45,718 bases of DNA, taken from assembly GCA_020847615.1 (NCBI GenBank), contig JADLBR010000085.1, forward strand, positions 1-45,718, read 5' to 3'. The stretch comes from Verrucomicrobiia bacterium. GTDB lineage: Bacteria > Verrucomicrobiota > Verrucomicrobiia > JADLBR01. A program made the position numbers and the translations under genes. Positions within the stretch are counted from its first letter, which is position 1. Each line of letters begins with the position of its first letter. The notes beneath the pieces were generated by a model. The model saw only the letters and a program-made list of their open reading frames with translations. It was not told where the DNA came from and did no database searches. Positions 25,667 to 33,750 of this stretch are shown here, piece by piece.

Positions 25667-27301
25667 ATGAGACTGATCCTGTGTGCCTCTTGGCTGGGTG
25701 CTCTCGTGGCGGCCCCGGTCGCCGGGCGGGCGGAGGCCCCGCCCCGGCCCAACATCCTCGTGGTCCTGACCGACGATGTCGGATGGGGCGATTTCTCCTG
25801 CTACAACCCGGAAAGCAAGCTGGTCACGCCGCATGTCGATCGGCTCGCGCGCGAGGGCATGCGCTTCACGAACGCGCACACGCCCGCGGCCCTGTGCTCG
25901 CCGACGCGGTATTCGATCGTCACGGGCAACTACCCCTGGCGGGGCCGCGCACCGGGCGGCACCTGGGGCTTCCACGTGCCATCGCAGATACTGCCCGGAC
26001 AGAAAACGGTCGCCAACCTGCTGAAAGAGGCCGGCTATCGCACGGCGATGTTCGGCAAGCAGGGCTTCGGCGGCGAGCACGCCAAACTGGCCGACGGCAA
26101 TCCCGACTTCACCCAACCCATGGCGGAGGGGCCCAGGGCCTGGGGCTTCGACTATAGCGCGATCATCCCGCGGGGGCATCAGGCGCAGCCGCTGCTATTC
26201 CTCGTGAACGAATTGCCGGAGGTCGGCGCCGAAAAGCTCGTGCAGGGCGATACGGTGCAGCGCGGGGTCCGCGTCGATTATTCGGAGCCGGGCTGGGATC
26301 ACAGCGCGGTCGGACGGCGCCTGCTGGGACACGCCGAGAAGTTCCTGGATGGGCACCTGGAGCAGAACAGGGCATCGGACAAGGCGGCGCCATTCTTCAT
26401 GCACTTCTGCACGGACGGGGCGCACTCGCCCTACGTGCCCCCGGCGACCGTCGCCGGGGTCCCGCTCAAGGGGCAGACGAAGATGACCGAGCACACCGAC
26501 ATGGTGCTGGAGACGGATGTCCTTCTGGGCGCGCTGATGGCGATGCTGGAGAAACGCGGCCTGCTGCAGGATACCCTCATCTGTTTTACGAGCGATAACG
26601 GCGGCCTCCCCTACGAGCGCAGTTTTGGCCACGACGCCGTGGGCGGCCTGCGCGGCAAGAAGAGCTTCATCTTCGAGGGGGGCCACCGCGTGCCATTCCT
26701 GATCCGGTGGCCGGACAAGGTCCCGCCGGGCACCGTGCGCGGGCAGCCGGTGGGCACCCACGACATCGTGCCCACGGCGCTGGAACTCGCAGGCGCGAAG
26801 ATCCCCGAGGACCAGTGCCTCGATGCCGTCAGCCTCGCGCCCGTGCTGCTGGGGCGGCGGGACGACAGCCAGCCCGTGCGGCGGCACCTGCTGGTCGATT
26901 CATCGCCGGGGCGCGACGCCATGGACGACGGCGGTTTCACCGATGGGAGCGTCATCATGGATATGGATGGCGCCCGCAAGGCCGCCGCGAAACCCAAGGC
27001 CGCGGGGAAGGCGGGCGGGAAGGGCAAGGGCAAGGCGGCCCGCCGCCCGAATCCCGCGGAGCTGGCCGCGCTGCCGAGCCATGGCATCGCGCACGCGCTC
27101 TACGAGGGCGATTTCAAGCTCGTGATCGACATCCAAGACCAGCCCGCGGCGCTGTACGACCTGAAGGCTGATCTCGCCGAGCGGAGAAACCTCATCGGGG
27201 ACGCCGCGCAGTCCGAACGCCTGGCGCGGATGACGGCCGCGTACCGCGAGATCCGCGCATCGAAGCGCAGCACCACCGCGATCCCCGCCGCCGGGCCGTA
27301 G
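25667..27301 (+). CDS. Secreted sulfatase (type I, formylglycine-dependent)
   Basis: 544 residues from the ATG at 25667, which starts a signal peptide (MRLILCASWLGALVAAPVAG). The sulfatase fold opens with the metal-binding NILVVLTDDVGWGD. The maturation motif CSPTR has its Cys at residue 77; it is converted to formylglycine in active enzymes. GNYPWRGRAPGG, MFGKQGF, FTSDNGGLPYERS and LRGKKSFIFEGGHRVPFLIRW are other family landmarks. It should remove sulfate esters from carbohydrate in the periplasm or outside. Near 26970-27060 an Ala/Lys/Gly-rich linker (KAAAKPKAAGKAGGKGKGK) interrupts the C-terminal subdomain, which is unusual. The upstream region holds R2, R1 and a 40-base palindrome. Substrate is unknown. 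Confidence 0.93.
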   Translation: MRLILCASWLGALVAAPVAGRAEAPPRPNILVVLTDDVGWGDFSCYNPESKLVTPHVDRLAREGMRFTNAHTPAALCSPTRYSIVTGNYPWRGRAPGGTWGFHVPSQILPGQKTVANLLKEAGYRTAMFGKQGFGGEHAKLADGNPDFTQPMAEGPRAWGFDYSAIIPRGHQAQPLLFLVNELPEVGAEKLVQGDTVQRGVRVDYSEPGWDHSAVGRRLLGHAEKFLDGHLEQNRASDKAAPFFMHFCTDGAHSPYVPPATVAGVPLKGQTKMTEHTDMVLETDVLLGALMAMLEKRGLLQDTLICFTSDNGGLPYERSFGHDAVGGLRGKKSFIFEGGHRVPFLIRWPDKVPPGTVRGQPVGTHDIVPTALELAGAKIPEDQCLDAVSLAPVLLGRRDDSQPVRRHLLVDSSPGRDAMDDGGFTDGSVIMDMDGARKAAAKPKAAGKAGGKGKGKAARRPNPAELAALPSHGIAHALYEGDFKLVIDIQDQPAALYDLKADLAERRNLIGDAAQSERLARMTAAYREIRASKRSTTAIPAAGP

Positions 27302-27323
27302 GCGATCGCATCCAGAAGAGCTC

Positions 27324-27344
27324 GCCGGACGAAGTCCGACAAAC
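27324..27344 (+). repeat. R5 repeat, copy 2
   Basis: Same 21 bases as 8982-9002, GCCGGACGAAGTCCGACAAAC, again just after a stop codon. Confidence 0.7.
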
Positions 27345-27390
27345 ACCTGGGTGTTAGCCAGAAACTTTCTTCAAGAACGCGTTTCACTTA

Positions 27391-27496
27391 AGCCGCCTGA
27401 AGGCGGCACTACGAGCCCAACGCCGCGGGAACGTCCGTAGTGCTGCCTTCAGGCAGCCGCTATCCATCAGAAGTTTCCACATGAATGATGCGGCGC
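27391..27496 (+). repeat. R3 repeat, copy 2
   Basis: Contains GCCGCC-TGAA-GGCGGC (27392-27407), GCTGCC-TTCA-GGCAGC (27442-27457) and outer arms GCACTACG (27406-27413) / CGTAGTGC (27436-27443), so the element can fold in alternative ways. Ends AGAAGTTTCCACATGAATGA then TGCGGCGC, as in copy 1. Confidence 0.8.
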
Positions 27497-27499
27497 TGC

Positions 27500-27587
27500 C
27501 TCGGAAATTGCCGCAACGCGTCCCGTAGCCGAACGCGCAAGCGCTTGGCCGCCAAGCGCCCGAGGCGATCGGCTGCATTTTCTACCC
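27500..27587 (-). repeat. R1 three-way-junction repeat, copy D (inverted)
   Basis: On the minus strand it reads AAAATGCAGCCGATCGCC, ... GGCGGCCAAGCGCTTGCGCG, TTCGGCTACGGGA and ends with the tail GGCAATTTCCGAGG. It abuts R3 copy 2 with only 3 bases between. One outer-stem pair is disrupted (GCAGCCG in place of GTAGCCG). Confidence 0.8.
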
Positions 27588-27707
27588 AGCTCGCACCCCG
27601 CCGTGCGTGGGCGCGGCCGCGCCGCCCGGTGTGCCCCGACGAGAAAGTCCTTGCCACGGCGCGTCGTTTCACCTTCCCTCGCCAGCGGGAAAGGAAGGGA
27701 AAGAACG

Positions 27708-28616
27708 ATGCAAACGAATCGCACATCGTGGTGCGCCGCCATGTCTTTGCGCGGCGCGGTTATTGGGATTATCGCGCTCGGGTCTGCGGTGCCCTGGCGC
27801 GCGCGCGGCGAGACCATCGCCCGCGGCAGCTTCGAGGAACCGGGATCGCTGGGCGACATCGCCGGCACCGTGCAGCAGATCCCGTATGGCGGGACCGTGA
27901 CCAACGAGCCGGGCCGCCAGAACGTCCGCTATCTCGCGGGTTCGGCCGGGGCCGGGCTGGAGCTGGGTTTCGCCACGGCGTGGCTGACCAATGCCAACAG
28001 CGCCGCCGATGGCGTCGGGCCGATCACCTCCTCGGGCGACACCTCCGACCTCATCGGGGTCACCGACCTCGCGCCGCCGGGCACCAACTTCGCCGATGGC
28101 TCGTTCGGTTTCATGATCGAGGACGCCGACGGCGAGATCACGCTGACCTTCGACGCCGTCGATCTCTCGACGCGCCGGGAACAGGCGCTATCGCTGGACG
28201 TCTTCCTCGCCAGCACCACCTGGGAGACGGCCGACTATTTGCGCGTCTCGGTCTCGGGCACCGATACGAACGCGATCCTCTTCGATACCGCGGGCCTGGA
28301 CGTGGACGACCTCGCCATCGAGGGGAGGTGGAACCACATCGACGCCTCGCTCGAGGGCTTCGACCGCGCCGTGCTCCAGATCGCTTTCAGCTCCAACGCC
28401 TCCGACGAGCGACTCTGGATCGACAACATCGCATTCTCGGGCGTCGCCATCCCTGAGCCTTCGTCGGCGATGCTGCTGGTCGCCGGGGCACTGGTCATCG
28501 GTCCCGCCCTCCGGCGGATGCGTTTCAGGCTGGGAATCTGCCGCGACATCGTCGATAGTGGCCCGGGTCCCACGGGCCCGCACCTATGCGCAGCCTCTCG
28601 TTCCTCTGCCTCCTGA
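27708..28616 (+). CDS. PEP-CTERM-sorted secreted protein, function unknown
   Basis: 302 residues from the ATG at 27708, with GGAAGGGA upstream. A signal peptide (about 1-33, AVIGIIALGSAVPWRARG) is followed by a beta-rich domain (ETIARGSFEEPGSLGDIA, ITLTFDAVDLSTR, YLRVSVSGTDTNAILFDT, LWIDNIAFSG) that looks like a carbohydrate-binding-type jelly roll; this is a fold impression only. IPEPSSAMLLVAGALVIGPA then RRMRFR is a PEP-CTERM signal, but the frame runs on for about 26 more residues, overlapping the next gene by 31 bases; PEP-CTERM proteins normally end within a few residues of the basic cluster. It is the first gene of the packed operon that extends to 32683. Confidence 0.85.
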   Translation: MQTNRTSWCAAMSLRGAVIGIIALGSAVPWRARGETIARGSFEEPGSLGDIAGTVQQIPYGGTVTNEPGRQNVRYLAGSAGAGLELGFATAWLTNANSAADGVGPITSSGDTSDLIGVTDLAPPGTNFADGSFGFMIEDADGEITLTFDAVDLSTRREQALSLDVFLASTTWETADYLRVSVSGTDTNAILFDTAGLDVDDLAIEGRWNHIDASLEGFDRAVLQIAFSSNASDERLWIDNIAFSGVAIPEPSSAMLLVAGALVIGPALRRMRFRLGICRDIVDSGPGPTGPHLCAASRSSAS

Positions 28617-29812
28617 TCGCGGCGGCCACGGCCGCTGCACAAGACACCCTCGTCATCGAGCCCGGCAAACACGCGCGGCGGAATTGTCCCATCGCCGTGG
28701 CGCTGCCCCCGGGCTCTCCCCTCGCGAAGGGCGCGGCGCAGGGCCTCCCCGTCAGCCTCGTCGCCGGCAAGGCGAGGATCTCCGCCGCCATATTGCCCCT
28801 CGGCGATGGCTTTGAGCTGCTCTTCGTGGCCGGCGAGCTCCCGGCCGGCGCCGGGCAGAAGCTCCAGATCGCCCGGGGGGCGGCGGACGCGTCCGATGCC
28901 ATCGCGCTCGTCGCCGATGGCGAGCGGATCAAGGTCGCCGCCGGGGGACGCCCCCTGACCACGTATGACCCCTGCGTCGAACCCATGAGGCAGATCTGGC
29001 CCGTGCTTCATCCCCTCCATGGTCCCGGCGGCGCGATGCTCACCCGCGCGTTCCCGCTCGATGGCCCGGCCGAGGCGACGAACGACCACCCGCATCACCA
29101 GTCCGTCTGGACGGCGCACGGCGACGTCAATGGCATCAACTTCTGGCATCTGAAAGAGGGACACGGGCTGGTCAGGCAGCGCACTTGCGGGACGGCCCGC
29201 GCGCCCGCCGCCGCCCGGATCTCGGCCGCGCTCGATTGGTGCGACGCCTCCGGCAAGAAGGTGCTCGAGGAACAGCGCACGATCACGTTCTGGGCCACGC
29301 CCGACAGCGCCCGCATCATCGACTTCGACGCCACCTTCCGCGCCACCGAGGGCGACGTGAGATTTGGCGACACCAAGGAGGGCGGGCTCCTCGCCGTCCG
29401 CCTCGCCGACTCGATGCGCGAGAAGCAGAAGGAAGGCGCGCCGCCAGGCAAGATCGTCAACGCGGAGGGCGCCGTGGGCGAAAGCGCGGCGTGGGGCAAG
29501 CCGGCAGCCTGGTGCGACTACTCCGGCCCCGTCGGCGGGAAGACCGCCGGCGTCACCCTCTTCGCGCACCCGGAGAATTCACTGAAACCCATGCGCTGGC
29601 ACGTTCGGAACTACGGGCTCATGACGGCAAACCCCTTCGGGCTCTCGGATTTCGCCAAGGACAAGACGAAGGACGGCAGCCAGGTCCTGAAACAGGGCCA
29701 GTCCTGGCGCATGCGCTTCCGGCTGCTCGCGCATGCCGGCGGCGCCGACGAGGCCCGGGTCGCCGATGTCCACCGGGATTACGTGGAGCCTCCTGCGGCA
29801 AACCTGCAATGA
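28586..29812 (+). CDS. PmoA-like (PF14100/DUF6807-type) secreted protein
   Basis: 408 residues with a short signal peptide (MRSLSFLCLLIAAATAAAQ). The body matches the PmoA-like family common in planctomycetes and Verrucomicrobiota: YDPCVEPMRQIWPVLHPL, NDHPHHQSVWTAHGDVNG, EQRTITFWATPDSARIID and HPENSLKPMRWHVRNYGLM are its typical stretches. The family name refers to methane oxygenase, but there is no evidence for that activity; the fold is thought to be beta-rich and related to sugar-binding proteins. The His-rich HPHHQS could bind a metal. It overlaps the PEP-CTERM gene by 31 bases and the permease start by 4. A GGCCCG/CGGGCC hairpin (28559-28577) lies just before the start codon and may restrain translation. 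Confidence 0.85.
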   Translation: MRSLSFLCLLIAAATAAAQDTLVIEPGKHARRNCPIAVALPPGSPLAKGAAQGLPVSLVAGKARISAAILPLGDGFELLFVAGELPAGAGQKLQIARGAADASDAIALVADGERIKVAAGGRPLTTYDPCVEPMRQIWPVLHPLHGPGGAMLTRAFPLDGPAEATNDHPHHQSVWTAHGDVNGINFWHLKEGHGLVRQRTCGTARAPAAARISAALDWCDASGKKVLEEQRTITFWATPDSARIIDFDATFRATEGDVRFGDTKEGGLLAVRLADSMREKQKEGAPPGKIVNAEGAVGESAAWGKPAAWCDYSGPVGGKTAGVTLFAHPENSLKPMRWHVRNYGLMTANPFGLSDFAKDKTKDGSQVLKQGQSWRMRFRLLAHAGGADEARVADVHRDYVEPPAANLQ

Positions 29813-31191
29813 GCGGCGGCACCGTGACGGAGCGCCTCGACGCGCTCTACGAGTTCGATCGCGAGCCCGTGCGCGAGGATCACCTCAAGGGATTCTCGAG
29901 CTTCGCGGGGCTCTACGCGGGCGAGCACGTGGCCGGCACCGAGTTCATCATCGGCCCGCTGTTCGTGAGCCACGGGGTGACCGCGCCCGATTTCTTCCTC
30001 GGCCTGGCCGCCGGAAATTGCCTCGCGGTGCTCTGCTGGGCCCTCTGCTGCGCGCCGGTGGCCGTCCGCACGCGCCTGACCTTCTACTGGCAGTTGCGCC
30101 GCGTCTGCGGCCCGTGGCTGAATTTCGTCTACTGCATCGTCAACGCCCTGATGTGGTGCATCCTCGCGGGGGCGATGATCGGGGTGTCGGCCACCGCCGT
30201 GGGCCTGCCCCTCGGCATGCCGATGCCCCGGCTCACCGATCTCTACCCGACCAGCGCCGCCTGGGTCGCCGTGGTCTTCGGCGTGGGCGCGGTCGTTGTC
30301 GCGCTCGCGATCCTGGGGTTCGAGCGCATCGCGTGGTTCGGCAAGGTCTGCTCGCCGTGGATGTGCCTCGTCTTTGTGGCGGCGGCCCTGGCCGTCCTGC
30401 CCGGGCTCGGGTGCTCGTCGGCCGGAGATTTTTGGCGGGTGGCCAACGAGAGAATATGGACCGGCGTGCCGTTCGAGGGCCAGTCGAAGTTCACGTTCTG
30501 GCACGTGATGTTCTTTTCCTGGTTCTGCAATATCGCCTGGCACATCGGCATGGGGGACATGTCGATCCTGCGCTACGCGCGCAAATGGTGGTACGGCTTC
30601 GCGAGCCTCTTCGGCATGTTTTTCGGGCACTTCATCGCATGGATCGCCTCCGGCATCCTGTGCGCGGCCGCGCGCGGCGACGTGGCGCCGGGGCCGATCG
30701 CCTACGGCGGGGCGGGCGTCGCGGGCGCGGTGTGCGTGGTGATCGCCGGCTGGACGACCGCGAACCCAACGCTCTACCGCGCCGGCCTGGCGTTCCAGGT
30801 CGTCACGCCCAACTGGGCGCGGTGGAAGGTCACGCTCGCCGCGGGCATCGTCACCACCATCGCCGCCTGTTTCCCCGCCCTGGTCATGCGGCTGCTCGAT
30901 TTCGTGGCGGTCTACGGGCTGATCCTCATGCCGATGGGCGTGGTCATCCTGGCCGATCACTGGATATTGCCGCGGCTGGGGCTGCGGCAGGAGGCCGCGG
31001 CCCGCGATGGCCTCAGTATCAACTGGGCGGCCGCCATCGCGTGGCTGGCCACCGTCGCGGTGTGCGCCGCCATGGGGATCGAGATCTTCTTCAAGTCTTT
31101 CCCCGGCATCCTGATTGCGCTGGTGCTGTATGTCGGCCTGAGCGCGCTGCTCCAGCGGCGCGCGCGCCCGGCTTCGGGAGGCCCGCGATGA
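29809..31191 (+). CDS. NCS1-family (purine/pyrimidine-type) permease
   Basis: 460 residues with about 12 hydrophobic segments and little else. The N terminus has the family's opening after a short soluble stretch: GFSSFAGLYAGEHVAGTEFI (residues 29-48). SKFTFWHVMFFSWFCNIAWH and the following GDMSILRYARKW belong to the core helices, and WTTANPTLYRAGLAFQ is another conserved stretch. NCS1 carriers import nucleobases, hydantoins, allantoin or thiamine with Na+ or H+; the substrate here is unknown. The gene overlaps PmoA-like by 4 bases (ATGA) and the next small gene by 4 bases, so the three are translationally coupled. Membrane location is certain; substrate is not. Confidence 0.88.
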   Translation: MSGGTVTERLDALYEFDREPVREDHLKGFSSFAGLYAGEHVAGTEFIIGPLFVSHGVTAPDFFLGLAAGNCLAVLCWALCCAPVAVRTRLTFYWQLRRVCGPWLNFVYCIVNALMWCILAGAMIGVSATAVGLPLGMPMPRLTDLYPTSAAWVAVVFGVGAVVVALAILGFERIAWFGKVCSPWMCLVFVAAALAVLPGLGCSSAGDFWRVANERIWTGVPFEGQSKFTFWHVMFFSWFCNIAWHIGMGDMSILRYARKWWYGFASLFGMFFGHFIAWIASGILCAAARGDVAPGPIAYGGAGVAGAVCVVIAGWTTANPTLYRAGLAFQVVTPNWARWKVTLAAGIVTTIAACFPALVMRLLDFVAVYGLILMPMGVVILADHWILPRLGLRQEAAARDGLSINWAAAIAWLATVAVCAAMGIEIFFKSFPGILIALVLYVGLSALLQRRARPASGGPR

Positions 31192-31352
31192 AGGCCGGCG
31201 CCATCGTGGCCTCGGCCGTCGGCCTGCTTCTGACGATCGTGCCCTCAATCATGGTTTTCGCGGGCGCCCTGCCTTGGGAGACCCACGCGCATCTCATGAC
31301 CGCCGGCATGGTGCTCTGGTTCGTGGCGGCACCGGTCTGGTTCAAGGAGTGA
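31188..31352 (+). CDS. 54-residue two-helix membrane protein coupled to the permease
   Basis: A very short gene whose ATG overlaps the permease stop (ATGA). Two hydrophobic helices (GAIVASAVGLLLTIVPSIMV and HLMTAGMVLWFVAAPVWF) are joined by a short loop with TH. Six bases separate it from the cyclase start, and its last codons (AAGGAG) supply the ribosome site of the cyclase. This spacing suggests a real gene and coupled translation. Function unknown; a small accessory subunit of the permease is a plausible guess. Confidence 0.7.
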   Translation: MKAGAIVASAVGLLLTIVPSIMVFAGALPWETHAHLMTAGMVLWFVAAPVWFKE

Positions 31353-31357
31353 CTCAC

Positions 31358-32683
31358 ATGAATGGACCATCGGCGGGCGGCGCATGTCCCCTCGGGCGCA
31401 CACTCGATCCGGTGATGCGCGGCGCGCTCGAAGCCGGGATGCTGCGCTGCGAGCGCCAGCGGGCGCGCGTGATGGTGATCCTGCTGTTGGCCCTCTTGGG
31501 GATGGTGGCGTTCTTCCGGGTGGCCCCCTCTGTCTTGGGCGGCGACGCCCCCGCGCGCATGCGGCTGATAGCGATGCCGCTGTGCCTGTCGCTGCTCGCC
31601 TTCGCCGCTTACGAGGCCGCGGTATGGCGGTGGCTCGGGCGGCTGGCGACCTCTGGCCGGTCGCCCTCCGCCGCCTTCCGGTATGGCAATGCCGCGATCG
31701 AGGTCAGCTATCCCACCGTGATGCTGTTCGTCCTCGCCAGGCATCTCGGGCCGATCCCCGTGCTCAACGGCTCGATCATGCTGCTGTATTTCCCATTCAT
31801 CACGCTCGCAGCCCTGACCCTCAACTGGCGGCTGTGCGCCTTTGCCGGAACGGTCGCGGCGGGAGGGTTCGCCATCGCGGTGATCCGCCTCATCGGCACC
31901 GCGGAGGCCGTGCCCGGATTGCCGGCGCTCACGATGCCCGGGCCGCACCTTCTCAAGGGCGTGAACATGATCATCGCGGGCCTGGTGGCCGGCTTCGTCG
32001 CCGGGCGCCTCAAGTCCCAGATGGAGCAGTCCCTCCGCACCGCCCGCGAGCGCGATCGCGCGATCGGCATCTTCGGCCAGCATGTCTCACCGCAGGTGGC
32101 CGAGCGGCTCCTCAATCAGCCCATCGAACTCTCCGGCGAGGAGCGCCATGTCTGCGTCATGTTCCTCGACATCCGCGGTTTCTCGGGCATCGCGGCCGAG
32201 CGCAGCGCGACCGAGGTCGTCGGATATCTCAACACCCTCTTCGATCCGATGATCACTTCCGTCAACGGCCATCGCGGCATCGTGAACAAATTCCTCGGCG
32301 ACGGCTTCATGGCGGTCTTCGGGGCGCCCGTCGAGGATCCCGACCTGTGCCGGAACGCCGTGCGCTGCGCCCGCGAGATCCTCGGGCTGGTCGATGATCT
32401 CAACGCCCGGGGCGAGATCCCGCCGACGCGCATCGGGATCGGCCTCCACGCGGGACCCGCGGTCACGGGCAACGTGGGCTCCGAGCAACGCAAGGAATAC
32501 ACCATCATCGGCGATACCGTGAACGTCGCCGCCCGCGTCGAGCAGGCGACGAAACAATTCGCCGCGAGCCTGCTCGTCACCTCGGCGGTCATGGATGCGC
32601 TCGGGGAGTCGGCGGCCCAGGACCTTGGCGAAGTGCCTCTCCGGGGACAGCCGAAACCCGCGCGCCTCTTCATGCTGGCCTAG
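31358..32683 (+). CDS. Membrane-bound class III adenylate cyclase
   Basis: 441 residues from the ATG at 31358 (AAGGAG eight bases upstream). Five or six transmembrane helices lie between about 35 and 215, then a linker with FGQHVSPQVAERLL (239-252) and a cyclase homology domain. Metal-binding Asp271 (FLDIRGFS) and Asp315 (NKFLGDGF), adenine-specifying Lys311 and Asp386 (IIGDTVN), and transition-state Asn389 and Arg393 are all in place, so it should make cAMP from ATP as a homodimer. There is no HAMP domain visible. It closes the operon with the permease; coupling of cAMP signalling to transport is inference. The stop codon lies in a 39-base segment that is repeated at the end of the araC gene. 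Confidence 0.93.
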   Translation: MNGPSAGGACPLGRTLDPVMRGALEAGMLRCERQRARVMVILLLALLGMVAFFRVAPSVLGGDAPARMRLIAMPLCLSLLAFAAYEAAVWRWLGRLATSGRSPSAAFRYGNAAIEVSYPTVMLFVLARHLGPIPVLNGSIMLLYFPFITLAALTLNWRLCAFAGTVAAGGFAIAVIRLIGTAEAVPGLPALTMPGPHLLKGVNMIIAGLVAGFVAGRLKSQMEQSLRTARERDRAIGIFGQHVSPQVAERLLNQPIELSGEERHVCVMFLDIRGFSGIAAERSATEVVGYLNTLFDPMITSVNGHRGIVNKFLGDGFMAVFGAPVEDPDLCRNAVRCAREILGLVDDLNARGEIPPTRIGIGLHAGPAVTGNVGSEQRKEYTIIGDTVNVAARVEQATKQFAASLLVTSAVMDALGESAAQDLGEVPLRGQPKPARLFMLA

Positions 32684-32716
32684 CAGCCGCTTGCGGAACT
32701 CCGCGGGCGAGGCACC
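32678..32716. repeat. 39-base direct repeat, copy 1 (araC 3'-end duplicate)
   Basis: Matches 32811-32849 at 37 of 39 bases. Read on the minus strand it encodes the araC C-terminal end GASPAEFRKRLLG, but the stop is replaced by CAG. It contains the stop codon TAG of the cyclase on the plus strand. An R1 repeat lies between the two copies. Confidence 0.9.
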
Positions 32717-32720
32717 GCAG

Positions 32721-32806
32721 GGGGTGAAAATGTAGCCGAAGCCGTGAGGCTTTGGCGGCCAAACGCTCGCGCGTTCGGCTACGGGATGCGCTGCGGCAAC
32801 TTTCGA
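32721..32806 (+). repeat. R1 three-way-junction repeat, copy C
   Basis: Outer arms GTAGCCG (32732-32738) / CGGCTAC (32776-32782), hairpins AAGCC-GTGA-GGCTT (32739-32752) and AACGC-TCGC-GCGTT (32762-32775), and tail GGCAACTTTCGAG. Hairpin 1 differs from copy A on both strands of the stem. Confidence 0.88.
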
Positions 32807-32807
32807 G

Positions 32808-33719
32808 TCAGCCCAGCAGCCGCTTGCGGAATTCCGCGGGCGAGGCACCCTCGGCGCGGCGGAATACCTTGCTCATGCGGGTGGCGCCCGAGAAGCCGGC
32901 GGCGTAGGCCACCTCCTTGAGTGGCATATCGGTCTCCGCCAGCAACCGCCTGGCGCGCTCGACGCGGCAGCGGATGATCTCGTCGAGGATCGTGTGACCG
33001 AGGACGCGCTGGAAGCGCCGTTCCAGGGAGCGCCGGGTGATCGGAAAATGCGCGGCGACATTGGCGACGGTGAGGTCGGGACGATCGTGGCCCCAGATGA
33101 AACGCACGGCCTCGGCGACGAGCCGGTCTTTCATCGGTTTGGCGAAGGGCGCCGTCGCGGGCCGGGGTGCCTCGGGTTCGCGCGGCGCGAGGATGCGCGC
33201 GAGAATCTCCGTGGCCATGGCCGCCAGCAGGAGGGGATTTTCCTCGCGGGTCAAACGGACGCGCCGCAACAGTCCCAGGCATGCCTTCCGGAGACCGCGG
33301 TCCGCGCCCACGTGGACGAGCGGGCGGTCGACCGACAAGAACCCTTGCGCGACCATCCGGTGCGCGATCTCGCCGTCCACGCCAATCCAGAGAGTCTCCC
33401 ACGGCGATCCTTTCGTCGGGCGGTACCGGTGCCACACGCCCGGGAAGAGGATGATGACATCGCCCGCGCGGAGGGGGCGCGCGCCGGTCGCCGCCGACTC
33501 GAACTCGCCGGCGCCGCGGATCAGGTAGATGAATTGGAACTCGGGGAGGATGCGGCCCTGTTCCCAGCGGAAACGATACAGCCCGGGATGACCCGGCGCC
33601 GGACGGGTCCCGCTTCGCGGCACGCGCACGTGACCGCAGCCGGTCAGGTATAATCCCCAGCGCGCCGTCCGCTCGCTCACCGGCAGGTATCGGAAGACGT
33701 CCGCGGACCGCACGGCCAT
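32808..33719 (-). CDS. AraC-family transcription regulator
   Basis: 303 residues from the ATG at 33719; the frame is open 33 codons further, but that part overlaps the sulfatase end and looks non-coding. The N-terminal cupin-like sensor domain (about 30-150, FQFIYLIRGAGEFE and FPGVWHRYRPTKGSPWETLW) is typical of sugar-responsive AraC proteins. Two HTH units lie at about 205-295: ANVAAHFPITRRSLERRFQ and LKEVAYAAGFSGATRMSKVF then RAEGASPAEFRKRL. It is expected to activate carbohydrate genes when a sugar is bound, perhaps the sulfatase gene located 31 bases upstream on the same strand. Its last 13 codons are duplicated at 32678-32716. Confidence 0.92.
   Translation of the reverse strand: MAVRSADVFRYLPVSERTARWGLYLTGCGHVRVPRSGTRPAPGHPGLYRFRWEQGRILPEFQFIYLIRGAGEFESAATGARPLRAGDVIILFPGVWHRYRPTKGSPWETLWIGVDGEIAHRMVAQGFLSVDRPLVHVGADRGLRKACLGLLRRVRLTREENPLLLAAMATEILARILAPREPEAPRPATAPFAKPMKDRLVAEAVRFIWGHDRPDLTVANVAAHFPITRRSLERRFQRVLGHTILDEIIRCRVERARRLLAETDMPLKEVAYAAGFSGATRMSKVFRRAEGASPAEFRKRLLG
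32811..32849. repeat. 39-base direct repeat, copy 2 (native araC 3' end)
   Basis: Ends the araC gene, encoding GASPAEFRKRLLG before the TGA at 32808-32810. It is 37/39 identical to 32678-32716. Confidence 0.9.
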
Positions 33720-33750
33720 GTGATGATGTTCGTGGCAACCCCGCGGGGCG

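Larger units (their letters stand above)
27302..27707. other. Gene-free repeat cluster between sulfatase and PEP-CTERM genes
   Basis: About 400 bases with R5 (27324-27344), R3 (27391-27496) and an inverted R1 (27500-27587), in an arrangement that resembles 8976-9422. The last 100 bases lead to a good ribosome site before 27708. No protein-coding signal was seen. Confidence 0.8.

Noticed and set aside
28586-29812. Methane or ammonia monooxygenase function for the PmoA-like gene
   Set aside because: The family name is historical; the protein is a soluble secreted protein without the membrane helices of particulate monooxygenase PmoA.
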